Assembly (NCBI GenBank): GCA_949130485.1
Contig: OX422192.1
Coordinates: forward strand, 4,038,085 to 4,102,084
Source of the DNA: Agelas oroides
Taxonomy: Eukaryota > Porifera > Demospongiae > Agelasida > Agelasidae
Direction of reading: 5' to 3'
Length of the DNA stretch: 64,000 nucleotides
Part shown: piece by piece, positions 31,392-42,059 of the stretch
Layout: every line of letters begins with the position of its first letter
How positions within the stretch are numbered: the first letter of the stretch is position 1
The notes under the pieces: model-generated
Database searches by the model: none
Seen by the model: the letters and a program-made list of their open reading frames with translations, nothing else
What the model was told of the DNA's origin: nothing
Position numbers and translations under genes: made by a program

Positions 31392-31739
31392 ACTTACTGC
31401 CAATGGCCAATAATCGAACTTGCAAAGAACGTCTCTCCCAAGAACAAAATGGCCGCTAGCCACGTGGTCCAGATTCATACGCATGTGCATTTTCCGTGGA
31501 ATAAAAAATAGCCGACTTATCATGTAGCCATACCAACAGGAAACGCTCTGCTTCGCAACGAAGCATTTTCAGAGAAAATCGCTTAAACTTTTCGACCTTC
31601 ATCCACCGCTGAGAAGGTTAGTATCGTTTGTGGCACGAATAATCACGTGCAAAGTGAGATGTTGAGTAACACACACACATACACAGACACACAGACCAAG
31701 TACTGTAACCCTCGCTGCGCATGCGTGCCGAGGGTTAAT

Positions 31740-32030
31740 GAGCAACTCATATTATACTACATGCATGCAACATGCATGTAGCACACGGTGTGCATGTAGC
31801 ATGTCCACTGATCACACACCAAGCATATTGCATCCCAGATGTCATGCATGCAACATGCATGTAGCCCGTAATATGCATGTTGCATGTCCACTGATCAGGA
31901 AACATGCATGTTGCATCCAGGTTGCCATGAATGCAACGTGCGTGTTTTTTTTCAAATGAGCCCACACCATGTACGAAACATGCATGTCACATACAGGCAC
32001 CTGGTAACATGCATGTTACATGCACACCAC
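31740..32030. repeat. ATGCATG-rich palindromic repeat cluster
   Basis: ACATGCATG and its near-palindromic variants (CAACATGCATGTAGC, GTCCACTGATCA) recur about ten times. No gene; abuts the 5' end of Helentron-like copy B. Confidence 0.75.
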
Positions 32031-32504
32031 TCCATGTAGGGAACAACAAAAAAAAACCAGGTTTTCCAGCAGTTTACCTCAAACTTGTGTAGGGTTTTCA
32101 GTCTTGTGACAGTAGTTTGTTACAACTTTGTACAAAGATACCAGTTTGTCACCAGGTTTTACAAGATTGTCATAACCTGGAAACAAGGTTGCATGCTTCT
32201 TATATATATACAAGCTTATTACAACCTTGTCACATGCTTGTGCAACCTTTTCATTTTGTATGGGACAGACTGTATCAGTGGGCTACATACAACAGGGAGG
32301 TGTCTATATTGTCCGAAATGTGTCCTTGTTATCAGTAGGTGAACTAGTTGGCTATCAAACCCATTGTGTTAGCTATGTAGGCTATAGCATGGTATTATTT
32401 ATTGGATATCAGTAATTATGATAACGGCTGGTTATCGAACAATTTCCGGACAAAACTATCATGTGACCAATCATGTGCCGATCTGTTCGGTTATAGAATG
32501 ATCA

Positions 32505-32959
32505 CACTGTAAAAACATTTGGGTTACTTCAACCATATTTTGGTCATCTCAGTTGCATGCCTGTTGTGTAAGTGAAACATTAGCTATGAACCTCATCAAG
32601 GGATGCTTACAATTTGAATCAAAGGGTAGTTGAGAAGCTTCTCCCTTTTGTTAAATTAGGATCATCTTGCAGAAAGCCTATAAATCAGCATTTCTGGTAA
32701 GGTTTGGTGCTTCTTAGATCCTACACATCCGCCCCTGGAGGAGTTCCTTGGTTGCATGGCTATCCAGGAATGTAGTCAAATAGCTAGGCTTTCTGCAAGA
32801 CGATCCAAAGTTAACAAAAAGGAGAAGCATCTCAACTACACTTAAGCTTTCAATCAAATTGGAAGCATCCCTTGAAGTTTGTAACGTGTCACGTACACAA
32901 CAGGCATGCAACTGAGATGACCATAATATGGTTGAAGTAACCCAAATGTTTTTACAGTG
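32505..32959. mobile_element. CACTGTAAAAA-family MITE, copy 2
   Basis: The ends CACTGTAAAAACATTTGGG and CCCAAATGTTTTTACAGTG are inverted repeats extending to about 65 bp. The flanks read ATCA at 32501-32504 and 32960-32963. The interior also has a broad inverted section (GGGTAGTTGAGAAGCTTCTC facing GAGAAGCATCTC). Confidence 0.9.
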
Positions 32960-33559
32960 ATCACGGCTACTACACTACATGCACTCAGAGTAGGCTATCA
33001 TTCGTCCAGACAGGTAAAATACATTTACAGGATGTGCATCCCACATTCAATGCTGTTCAATCTGTAATGTGTTTTAGGCCTAGCATGTCCCATATTTGTC
33101 ATGAAGACACATGGTCTGTAAAGTACAAAAGTATAGAACTTCGTTGTTCACAAAGAACAAAGAGTTGTCGTAAATTCAAACGCTTTCAAGTGAAAACGTA
33201 AATCCAAACATCAAACTTCTTTATTTAGGTTAGACACCAAAGCATAGGGATCTATGGGATTTAGAAGCCAAAGCAAAGCCTTATATAGAACCCTTGCAGT
33301 TTTATGAGGCTTTTTGCAGGCTTTATAAATCTCGTAGATCCCTACACTGTGTAGTCAATCTGATTTAGACTATATATATCTAATCACCATCAGACTGTTA
33401 CTGCAATGGTGTCTTACAACTCAGTGCTACGTGACTTCTGTGGGAACGAAGTCTACAGAGAGTTTTTCAATGAACCCAGTAGTACTACTCCATGTGAACT
33501 GCAAGCAACTGAGCAACCGCCCATTTCAGCAGCTGCCTCCTCTAGCGCAGGAGTTTTGA

Positions 33560-34260
33560 ATGAAGACCACTGTTGACTCGCTGCTACTAGCTGCATTAGA
33601 GCAGTTCGAGGACCAAGCTACCGACAGACCATTACTCTTTGCATTGGAGGAGTATGAAGACTCAGGCACAACACAAAAGAATGCTGAGAAGACACCAGCC
33701 AAATTGTCAACTTTAGGTTGTAAATGACCATTATAAGCAAATGGGGAGAACCAGGTATCTTTTCTCACGTGAGCATGACGTAATCCAAAAATGGCGAAAA
33801 TTTTCAGAACAAACAGGCTGCGTTTCACGTATTGTTCAACCGACTATACGTTCAACGCTCGGTGTATACGACAATTGCCCTCCGCTAGATACGTGTGGTA
33901 AGTTACCTGGTACCTTGGCTCTTTTCGCTGTTCTGGGCCCGGTGCGCCCACGCACAATTAAACCCTTTCTACCATCCTTTCTATCCTGACATCACTCACG
34001 TGAGAAAAGATTCCAGGCCCTCTCCCGCTTTTCCGTACCGTAAGCGACGGAAAGCTGGACGGGGCCTGGGAACGAGGCTACATGTAACAGACACAATCTA
34101 AATTTCCTACAAGGACTTTCTAATGAAGACTGCTGGAAATGAAACTGGAATGAAAACTGCTGGAATGAAGACTCAGGCACAACACAAAAGAATACTGAGA
34201 AGACACCAGCCAAATTGTCAACTTTAGGTTGTAAATGACCATTATAAGCAAATTTGAAAT
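33560..34260. repeat. Direct repeat flanking a truncated TAGCCTCG-family MITE
   Basis: GAAGACTCAGGCACAACAC through TAAATGACCATTATAAGC occurs at 33655-33740 and 34158-34250. Between them lies a MITE whose right end GGGGCCTGGGAACGAGGCTA ends at 34080. The left TIR is missing: the sequence begins near 33745 with the inner palindrome TCTTTTCTCACGTGAG. The duplication may have removed the left end. Confidence 0.65.
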
Positions 34261-35779
34261 TTGAAAATAAAAAAATTTAATATGAGTGGCTAGTGCTCTA
34301 AGTTGCCAGCTGGTGTTGTAAGTATCAAGTACCTAGTGTCTACGTGAATTACAGGTCTAGCCATTGACAATCAGGTTCCAGAATGACTTCAAGCTAAAGT
34401 CTGAATGGAAGTAGAAACTGCTGACCTTGCAAACTACACGTGCTCAGTGTGTGGAGTCCTCACATACATTTTCAGTTTACAGCAGCTCTAACAATATATA
34501 CTTTATAATACTTCTCCTGGAAGCATGCACATATCTCCTCTCTATGTTTTGTGTTATACCACCTGACCTTGGCTGTTGTCTTCACGTAATTTGTGTCAGC
34601 TGCTGCTTCTTATCATGGCAAGCTACCTAAATACATGCTCAGTTGAGCTTCCAGGGGCATACCTGCTATAAGTAGTGTTATAGTCTAACAAAATGGTGTA
34701 TAGTGGCAAGCATAAACATGGGATTACCTGAGAATCTCTGACTAGTTCAAGTTCTTCCTTTGGGAATGATAGGTGGTGAGCGCAATACCCAGTGATTTAT
34801 GCTGGATTTTTTTCGTGTTTGAATTGTTGTACTAGCTTCAGCCATTATCGTGCTATCCCGGTGGAAGGAAGGGAGGAGGAGGAGAAGATAGATGATTTGC
34901 TTGTTTCAGCAACTTGCCAGTATGGTACTTTAGTGATGCTTTCCAGCAAAGTTAACGGTCCTGTTGCTCATGGAAGCACTCAATAATGGCTGATATGGCT
35001 CAGAGAGGCTGTTGAGTAATCTACATTTCTTTTAATGTTGTCGCTTTTTTTCGGAGCCATCCCTACATATGGCGTACTACTGTACACCATAATATTGGGT
35101 TAATTGTGAAGTGGATTTTCAGAACCCTGGAAGTTGTTTTAAGAACTTTAAGGTGGCACGCCCATCACTCGGCGGAAGTTAACGAAAACATAAACGTGGG
35201 TTACAGTCAGGACCAGGGTTACTCCTAGTTTCAGGGTTAGGGTTTGCTTTAGGGTAATCTTGCTTTGCCTAATTTTAAAAAGGGTTTTAGTAGCTCATTA
35301 ATATATTCATGAACCCAAAATTGCCACTCAATGGACACATCTACATGCTCACTGTAGGTAGCGTCCTAACCACCAATGTATCTCAAACCAATCTATGCCA
35401 GCTTTTGTTCAGAGCTACTCTCAATGTCAGGCTAGACTCACATTTGTCACTACACTTGGAATAGAGCGCTTGCAATTACGTCACAGAATGACATCACATT
35501 TACTTTCATATGGCAAAAAGCATGGCATGGCATGGCAACCAGTGAGCGAGCGATGGCTCAGCAGCTGTTGCCAGATTACTTGTACAAACTCGACGCTAAG
35601 CTGAAGGTCTGGTACCAAGAAAAAAATATCTCTTATTTAGAGGGAAAACCCGTATGCACTAAAAAAAGCTGAGTTTTGCCAAGATGTATCTGACTTGCCT
35701 TCTCTTTGGTAAGCCTGTGCTAGCTATAATTTTGCATTTTGGCAGATTCTTTATACTTCACTTTGTTTATCATTCTGCA

Positions 35780-36016
35780 GCTACCCAGATATCACTTTTT
35801 ACCTGTTGTACACAACTAGCTTGGTTACACTCGAGGAAATAAAGAACTATAAGAGTCTCCTGAGCTACAAGTACTACACTGGTGGATGGGTACAGAAAGT
35901 GGGATGGAAGAAGTACGTTGAAGGCACCATTCTGATTGTTGGTAAGGTGAAGCACAGTTATTCTGCTAATAAACCCCCTCTCACTGTCTCAGTGGCGGAT
36001 CTATATGAATTTTGAA
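35780..36016 (+). pseudogene. N-terminal part of the YqaJ-type transposon protein
   Basis: The frame reads YPDITFYLLYTTSLVTLEEI and continues with GWVQKVGWKKYV and ILIVGKVKHSYSANKPPLTV. That is the usual sequence preceding the SWIM finger in YqaJ-bearing transposon proteins as I recall them. It is cut by the MITE inserted at 35990. The sequence resumes after the MITE at 36632. Confidence 0.5.
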
Positions 36017-36079
36017 AAGAGGGGTTCCAGTATGCGATTAAAGCGTGCGTAGGGCGCCTGCTAGGGGGGACTGGGGGCA

Positions 36080-36114
<35 letters not shown>

Positions 36115-36631
36115 GGAAACTTTTGGATTTCTGACCTTCTGAGATCGTTTCTGGTGTATTCTTGGGGTGAAATTGCAAAAGTTGGACGACCTACTGCTAA
36201 ACCTGGTTGTTGTGTTTGAAGCCCGCAGAATTAAAGGCGTGACTCCGCTTCGGGCCGCAGAGGCTGCAAAGCAGCTGGTTATCCGCGTAAGGCGCGGGAA
36301 AATAAGCGCTCTCATACTGATAGCATATGCCATCCCTAGGTGCAGAGGAAGCAATGCATGAATAAGCTTTAATTCTCTTGCTCGCTTTGCTCATTGTCTC
36401 TATTGTTGCCACGTGCTTCTGGTAGTATATACGTGCACGTAGGCCATGCACGCATTGAATTCTTGATACAGGAGTTGATACACGTACGTTATTGCTACTG
36501 TTGAAGCTGGAGTGCGTAGCTCCAGTGTGGGCATAGTGTACGTCGTACGTTTGCGCATAGTATTTTCGAAGGGAGCCCTTCAAAAGAGGGGTTCCATGGA
36601 ACCCATGGAACCCCCTCTGGATCCGGCACTG
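35990..36631. mobile_element. hAT-type MITE inserted in the YqaJ ORF
   Basis: The ends CAGTGGCGGATCTA and TGGATCCGGCACTG are inverted, with the CAGTG...CACTG termini typical of hAT elements. A clear 8-bp target duplication is not visible. It includes a run of 30 C residues at 36082-36111, and inner inverted motifs (AGAGGGGTTCCA near each end). Confidence 0.75.
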
Positions 36632-38014
36632 CCTCTCCGCCCATGGGTCCTTGTTCACTGTAATGGAACTATTCTTGTAGCACACTGCAATTGCATGGCT
36701 GAACTGGCCGAAACTTGTTCACACGTGGGTGCTGTTCTTCACACCCACCCAAAGTATCCCATACTTACAGCTCAGTGAGATTGACTTTAGTGCTCCTAAA
36801 CGTAAAAAAAGTTGATCTAGCCCCTTCTTTTGCCCCTGTTCCTGTTCGTAAGTCAATAGCCCCATCACAGACAGAGGACACCTTTTTTAGTGAGATAGCT
36901 ACAAAGCAAGAAAAGAAACCAATAATACTTTCAATTGTCGAACCATACAGAGAAAATTTTATTCACCACAGAGACCATGTTCCTCAGCTGCTATATGAAA
37001 TTTTCAAGCCTGTCCACTTGGAGTACAACTACACTCAGTTGCTGACACTAGCAAACGATTATGCTTAGGTCAAGGTAACTCCAGCAATGGTGAGCTGTTT
37101 AGCTCAATTGACATGAGACCAGTCTAAATCAAAACTCTGGTTTCAATTTAGAGCTGGAAAAATCACTGCCTCTCGACTTAGGCAGGTACTTCATACAGAT
37201 CCCCACCAGCCTTCTCTGTCATAGCTAAAAAGTATTTGCTACCCTGAAATTGACAGGTTTAGCACCCAAGCTACTTCATGGGGTTGTGAACACGAGAAGG
37301 AGGCACTTCTAGCTTATAAAGCTCAGATGGTAACAAATCATGGAAGTTTTGAAATCTCATGTTGTGGTTTCTTTGTCAGTGCAGAACACCCATTCTTAGG
37401 CGCTTCACCTGATGCACTCATTCAGTGTGACTGCTGTGGTCAGGGTGTCATTGAGATCAAATGTCCACTGTGTGCCAATCAAATGTCATTTGTGGAAGCA
37501 GCTGATAGAGTTGGAACTTTCTGCCTTAGTGAACTATCTGAAACTTAAGTTGAAGTGCGATCATAGTTATTACTACCAGTGTCAGCTGCAAATGTTCGTG
37601 ACAAAGCGAGATATTGTTGTATGGTCACTGGTAGAGCTACATATTGAATACATCACAATAGATGAGACACTAATTCAGTCCGCTATTCCAATTGCTGAGA
37701 AGTTCTGGAGGTTGTGTGTCCTTCCTGAGCTATTGGGAAAATGGTACACGCGTAGGCAAGCTCACAATGTTCAATCTGACTGCATAGAGACTGAGGAAGA
37801 CAGCGGGACCTGGTGCTACTGCAGGGAAGACAAAGGTGGAGAAATGATTGCCTGTGATAGTAAAGTCACATGCATAAAGTGGTTCCACCTTGACTGTGTT
37901 GGGATGTCAGCATCTACTGTACCTCAAGGAAAATGGCTATGCACAACATGCCATTCAAGTGAACATAAAACAAGTCACCAAGTAACATTTAAGTTTATTA
38001 AAATTTTGTTGTAG
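36632..38014 (+). pseudogene. SWIM - YqaJ nuclease - PHD transposon protein, broken
   Basis: 36650-36778 encodes a SWIM zinc finger ([19 protein letters not shown]). From about 37125 comes the YqaJ nuclease start ([19 protein letters not shown]). Then 37327-37548 carries FLGASPDALIQCDCCGQ and VIEIKCPLC, with the catalytic Asp and the Glu-x-Lys pair visible. After a frame change the 37412-38014 frame continues (HSYYYQCQLQMFVTKRD) to a PHD-like finger (WCYCREDKGGEMIACD...WFHLDCVGM...WLCTTC). Stops near 36776, 37065 and 37218 and at least one frameshift make it a pseudogene. The nuclease presumably served transposition; that is inference. Confidence 0.75.
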
Positions 38015-38069
38015 CATGAATGTTCAGGAGAATGAACATAATTCAATGTAATAACATGCATAAAATTAA

Positions 38070-38486
38070 CTAGATAAAAGGTACGACACCTTCAAGCACA
38101 TTGTTAAGAGCACAACAAACCCTAACAATTGAGTCCAAAACTACTCTTCCACTAGTTTTATTTGAAACTAATTTCTTAGGCAAGACCCCTGATGCAGACA
38201 AAATCTGGAAACGCTGACGTACTACTCCAATGATTCTTTCCACATGAATCCTCACATTTGCTAATTTTCTGGTAGCTTCAACATTACCAGGAGGTAACTG
38301 CTCACACCCCCTAGTGAAGGCCGGAATGTCAAGAGTGGCACCACAATATGCTATGGAGTCAGCGATATCGAATCCCCTGTCTGCAAGGACAACATCGCTA
38401 GGGAGTAGATTATTCGAATGTTGAAATGTTTGCATTGAGACTTGGGATGGAAGTTCTTTCGATTTATGGCATTTAATTTTAACCAC
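38070..38486 (-). pseudogene. DDE transposase C-terminal part (DDE_Tnp_4-like)
   Basis: The 138-codon frame includes VVLADRGFDIADSIAYCGA, LDIPAFTRGCEQLP, TRKLANVRIHVERIIGVVRQ and RFQIL. These match the Asp and Glu motif regions of Harbinger/ISL2EU-type DDE transposases (DRGF, then RIHVERxIGxxKxRF). The N-terminal half, with the first Asp, is missing, cut where a TAGCCTCG MITE is inserted at 38516. It is convergent with the YqaJ-type gene, as expected of an ISL2EU layout. Confidence 0.8.
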
Positions 38487-38515
38487 AGCGTTCTCTTAGG
38501 TTCCCTCGCTGGAAT

Positions 38516-38647
38516 TAGCCTCGGTCGCAGGCCTCCCCCGTTTTTACCTTCCGTTTGCGTTCACAATAATACACGGGAGCGGAAGACCGTGTATTATTGT
38601 GAACGCAAACGGAAGGTAAAAACGGGGGAGGCCTGGGAACGAGGCTA
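38516..38647. mobile_element. 132-bp TAGCCTCG-family MITE
   Basis: The left end TAGCCTCGGTCGCAGGCC and right end GGCCTGGGAACGAGGCTA enclose a near-complete hairpin. CGCTGGAAT at 38507-38515 and 38648-38656 is a perfect 9-bp target duplication. It interrupts the transposase gene of the ISL2EU-like element. Confidence 0.95.
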
Positions 38648-38995
38648 CGCTGGAATCCTATAAAACTTTATCCCTGCTTCCCTTGACTCCGTACTATCTC
38701 TCGCCGTACATCTGTAAGCGCAACAAGAGTTCACCATACTGATTTTTCAAGCTTTAAACAGAGCAGTACACGAGCTTCTGATTATGTAATGATGTGACGT
38801 GATTTGCAAGCGCTCTACGGACAACTTTGACGGCACCAAAATGAATGCACATTTTAAAAATTCACAGGTTTGTCTACGGGAGGGGCTCATTCACGAGTGA
38901 AAGCAAGCATTACAGGGTTTTGCAGAATCTATGCAACGCTGATCCGTGGGACTGATTGATTCAACGGTACGTGACGTGGCTGGATTTGGAGAGAG

Positions 38996-39199
38996 ATGGC
39001 CTGTTGCCGATGTAATCGTACGGGCCGCTGCCAGAACTGTGCTTGTGTGAAAAGAAGACAGCCATGCCAGAGCTGCCTACCACAGCGACTGGGGAACTGT
39101 GCTGACTGTTCAGACTCAGCCGTTCACACCTCAGGCCTCAGTCCTGGTCTCACAACTCTCTTCACTTTCTGTGACTGTGACTGTGACAACCATACCTGA
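38996..39199 (+). pseudogene. Retroelement N-terminal Cys-rich domain
   Basis: The frame from ATG 38996 reads MACCRCNRTGRCQNCACVKR and then CQSCLPQRLGNCADC: ten cysteines in CxC, CxxC and CxxxxxC spacing, reminiscent of a CRC/tesmin-type zinc domain. It probably binds nucleic acid. A frame change then leads to the frames starting at 39099 and 39223. Confidence 0.6.
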
Positions 39200-39222
39200 G
39201 ACTCCTCCACGCTCAAGCGCCC

Positions 39223-40603
39223 TTGAGAATGAACCAACGCTTCCTCAATTTACCCCCATGGCAGACCCTGTATTACTCAACACAGTTTACTGACAACCTC
39301 AACGCTGCCTTTGCTGAGGCTGTGCACTGGAAGATGAATCTCTTCAAGGTCCCCTATGGGAAAGCAGGGAAGTCATTTGTTTCTGAGCTAGCTAGACTAT
39401 TTAAGGCTTTTGCCACTAGCTCTGCTCTCGAGTCTGTTGCTCTGAAAGCAGCTACACTCATGCCTATTCTCCTACTCCAGAAGCCTGCCCGCAAGTCAAA
39501 AGCCAAAGACCACATCACATGCCTTGAACGACGACTAGACACCTGGCGAGAGGGAGACCTGAATGAATTATTGAGAGAGGGGAGAACAATACAACAACCC
39601 ATCTCCAAGACTTTGCCACAATGAACAAATTTCTCACTCATTCGCTAATTTGATGTTCCAGGGTAAGACCAAGGCGGCACTTCGCCTCCTCTCTGAACAG
39701 AGTAAGGGAGGTGTTCTCCATTTGGATGATCCTATTGAAACTGAGAATGGACAAAGAAAGGTGATGGACATCCTTCTGGAGAAACACCCTCCATGTCAAC
39801 CAGTACACAATGACGCAATCATTAATGATGACACCCCTGATGTTCACCCTGTTCTGTTCGAATCTCTGGATGCTGCGGCGATTAGATCTGCCGCATTGTA
39901 CACCAGTGGAGCAGCTGGACCCTCTGGTCTCAATGCACTTGGATGGAGAAGGCTATGCACTTCGTTCAAGACAGCATCCTTTGAGCTTTGCCAGTCCCTT
40001 GCTTTTACAGCAAAATGCCTCTGCACAGAATTTGTTGATCCAGTAAGCATTGCACCTCTCATGGCCTGCTGCCTCATTGCCCTAGACAAGAACCCTGGTG
40101 TTCGGCCCATCGGTATCGATGACACAGCTAGACGCATCATTGCTAAAGCTATTTTAAACATCACAAGACAAGACATACAAGAAGTAGCCGGCTCTGTACA
40201 GCTCTGTGCAGGTCAGATTTCAGGCATTGAGGCAGCTGTGCATGCTGTTCGCACCCTGTTTCACAGAGAAGAAACTGAAGCTCTCCTATTAGTTGACGCC
40301 AGCAACGCCTTTAACTCCCTTAACAGACAAACAGCTCTACACAACATCCAGAGACTTTGCCCCTCCCTTGCTACTGCTCTCATCAACACCTACAGAGCCC
40401 CCTCTGAGCTGTACGTAGACGGAGGTGTACTCCTATCTCGTGAAGGAACCACTCAAGGGGACCCACTGGCTATGCCAATGTACGCCTTGGCAACCATTCC
40501 CCTGATCAGGAATTTGAAAGACAGTGTGAGTGATGTAATTCAAGTATGGTATGCTGATGATGCTTCTGGTGCTGGAAAGATCACCAGACTACGTGAGTGG
40601 TAG
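39223..40603 (+). pseudogene. Retroelement RT region
   Basis: Frames 39223-39624 and 39650-40603 are parts of one protein: near 39618 the coherent sequence (SHSFANLMFQGKTKAALRLL) shifts frame. The RT palm is clear: KNPGVRPIGIDDTARRI, LLLVDASNAFNSLNR, LLSREGTTQGDPLAMPMYAL, QVWYADDASGAGKI. The frame ends REW-stop at 40603, where TAG stands where a second Trp codon is expected. Confidence 0.85.
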
Positions 40604-42059
40604 GACCAACTTAATGCTCTAGGCCCTAAATTCGGTTGTTTCACCAACGCAAGCAAGACCTGGCTTGTCACCAAAGAGAACTGTCTCTCTACTGCAGTAG
40701 AGGCTTTCACTGACACAGATGTAAAAGTCACCTCAGAGGGCAGACCTTACCTTGGGGCAGCTCTTGGCACAGAGGACTACATACAAGCATTTGTAACCAA
40801 CAAGATCCAACAATGAGCTGGAGAACTAGAGCAGCTGGCATCTATCGCATGCAGTCAACCTCATGCTGCACACGCAGCTTTCACTCATGGGATGACAAGC
40901 AAGTGGACTTATCTCACCCGCACGATGCCTGGCATTGGCTCAAATCTCTCACCACTTGAAACCATCATTAGAACCAAGCTGATGCCTGCACTTACAGGCA
41001 GACCTCCACCGAATGAAACTGAACGTGAACTCCTTGCACTGCCAGCCAGACTAGGAGGCATTGCTCTGTCCAATCCTACTCAAGCCACAGATACCGAATT
41101 CCTCTACTCCACTAAGATCACTGAAGCTCTGACAGAGGCAATTCTCCACCAAGACTTTCAGTACCCTGAAGAAGTAATCACTCGCCAACTTGAGACAAAA
41201 ACGAGATTCTGCTAGGCAAGTCTCTGAGCAACTGAAAGAATCCCTGAACCACTCCCTCAAGCGATCCATGGATCTTGCCCAAGAAAAGGGAGCCTCATCC
41301 TGGCTAACCTCTTTGCCGATTGAAGAATTTGGCTTTGCACTCCACAAAGGGGCTTTTTATGATACACTTGCCCTCAGATACAACTGGCAGCCCCTGCGCA
41401 CTCCATCAACATGTGGCTGTGGTGCCAAGTTCTCCGTAGAACATACTCTCTCCTGTCCCAAAGGTGGCTTCCCCTCAATAAGACACAATGAAATCAGAGA
41501 TCTGACTGCCAACCTTCTAACACAAGTTTGCAATGATGTCCGTATTGAGCCAGAATTGCAACCAATCACTGGTGAATCTCTCACTGGTGCCTCATCTAAT
41601 GTCCAAGATGGTGCACGCCTAGACATTGCTGCCAACGGTTTCTGGGGAGGCAGGTTCGAAAGAACTTACTTTGACGTCCGAGTTTTCAACCCATATGCCC
41701 CCTCCAACCGGCAATCCAGCCTCTCTTCATGTTACCGCAAGCAAGAATCTTTGAAGAAACGTGCGTACGAGCAGAGAGTCAGAGAAGTAGAACATGCCTC
41801 TTTTACCCCACTAGTTCTCTCAGCTACCGGAGGTATGGCAAATGAAGCCACAGTTTTCTACAAAAGACTTGCTTCTTGTCTAGCTATGAAATGGGACCAG
41901 TCGTACTCCTCCACCTTGTCCTTGCTGCGCTGTCGCCTGACTTTCTCTCTTCTCCGCTCAGCCATTCAGTGTATCAGGGGAGCTCGCTCCAGCTGTGGTC
42001 ATGCTGCCAAGTCGCTACCTCCCATTGACGTGGCCATCTCTGAACTTCAATGCATTTGA
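40604..42059 (+). pseudogene. Retroelement C-terminal region with CxC-H-C motif
   Basis: Downstream of the TAG the same frame continues (LGPKFGCFTNASKTWLVTKE) to a TGA at about 40816, then TSKWTYLTRTMPGIGSNLSP and LPARLGGIALSNPTQ to 41215. A frameshift near 41200 moves it to 41190-42059 (LAQEKGASSWLTSLPIEEFG, CGCGAKFSVEHTLSCPKGG, DGARLDIAANGFWGG, YFDVRVFNPYAPSNR). The C-C-H-C finger followed by a D...D/RVFNP region may be a restriction-like endonuclease as in R2-type elements; that reading is inference. Confidence 0.75.

Larger units (their letters stand above)
30665..31738 (-). mobile_element. Helentron-like element, copy B, with coding region
   Basis: This is the longest copy of the AACCCTCGGCGC family. 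The 5' palindrome is at 31707-31738 and the leader matches copy A closely. A zinc-finger ORF and a charged repeat ORF follow, and the 3' end is GCGCTGAGGGTTT then the perfect stem GGCACT-TC-AGTGCC (30666-30679). Copies A and C look like internally deleted versions of it. No Rep/helicase is retained, so B is not autonomous either. Confidence 0.65.
35463..38816. mobile_element. ISL2EU-like DNA transposon, degraded, itself invaded
   Basis: The TIRs AGAGCGCTTGCAATTACG and GTGATTTGCAAGCGCTCT lie between AT (35461-35462) and AC (38817-38818). The twins read GGAATGGACAAC here, so the target duplication was the 2-bp AT with one later change. It holds a + strand protein with SWIM, YqaJ nuclease and PHD-like regions, and a - strand DDE transposase end. 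An ISL2EU element encoding transposase plus YqaJ-type nuclease is known; the assignment follows from that pairing. Stops and insertions show it is dead. Confidence 0.75.

Noticed and set aside
33745..34080. Full-length TAGCCTCG MITE
   Set aside because: Only the right TIR and the inner palindrome are present; no left TIR or 9-bp duplication could be found.
35990..36639. 8-bp target duplication for the hAT-type MITE
   Set aside because: The flanks CACTGTCT and CCTCTCCG do not match, so I rely on the TIRs only.
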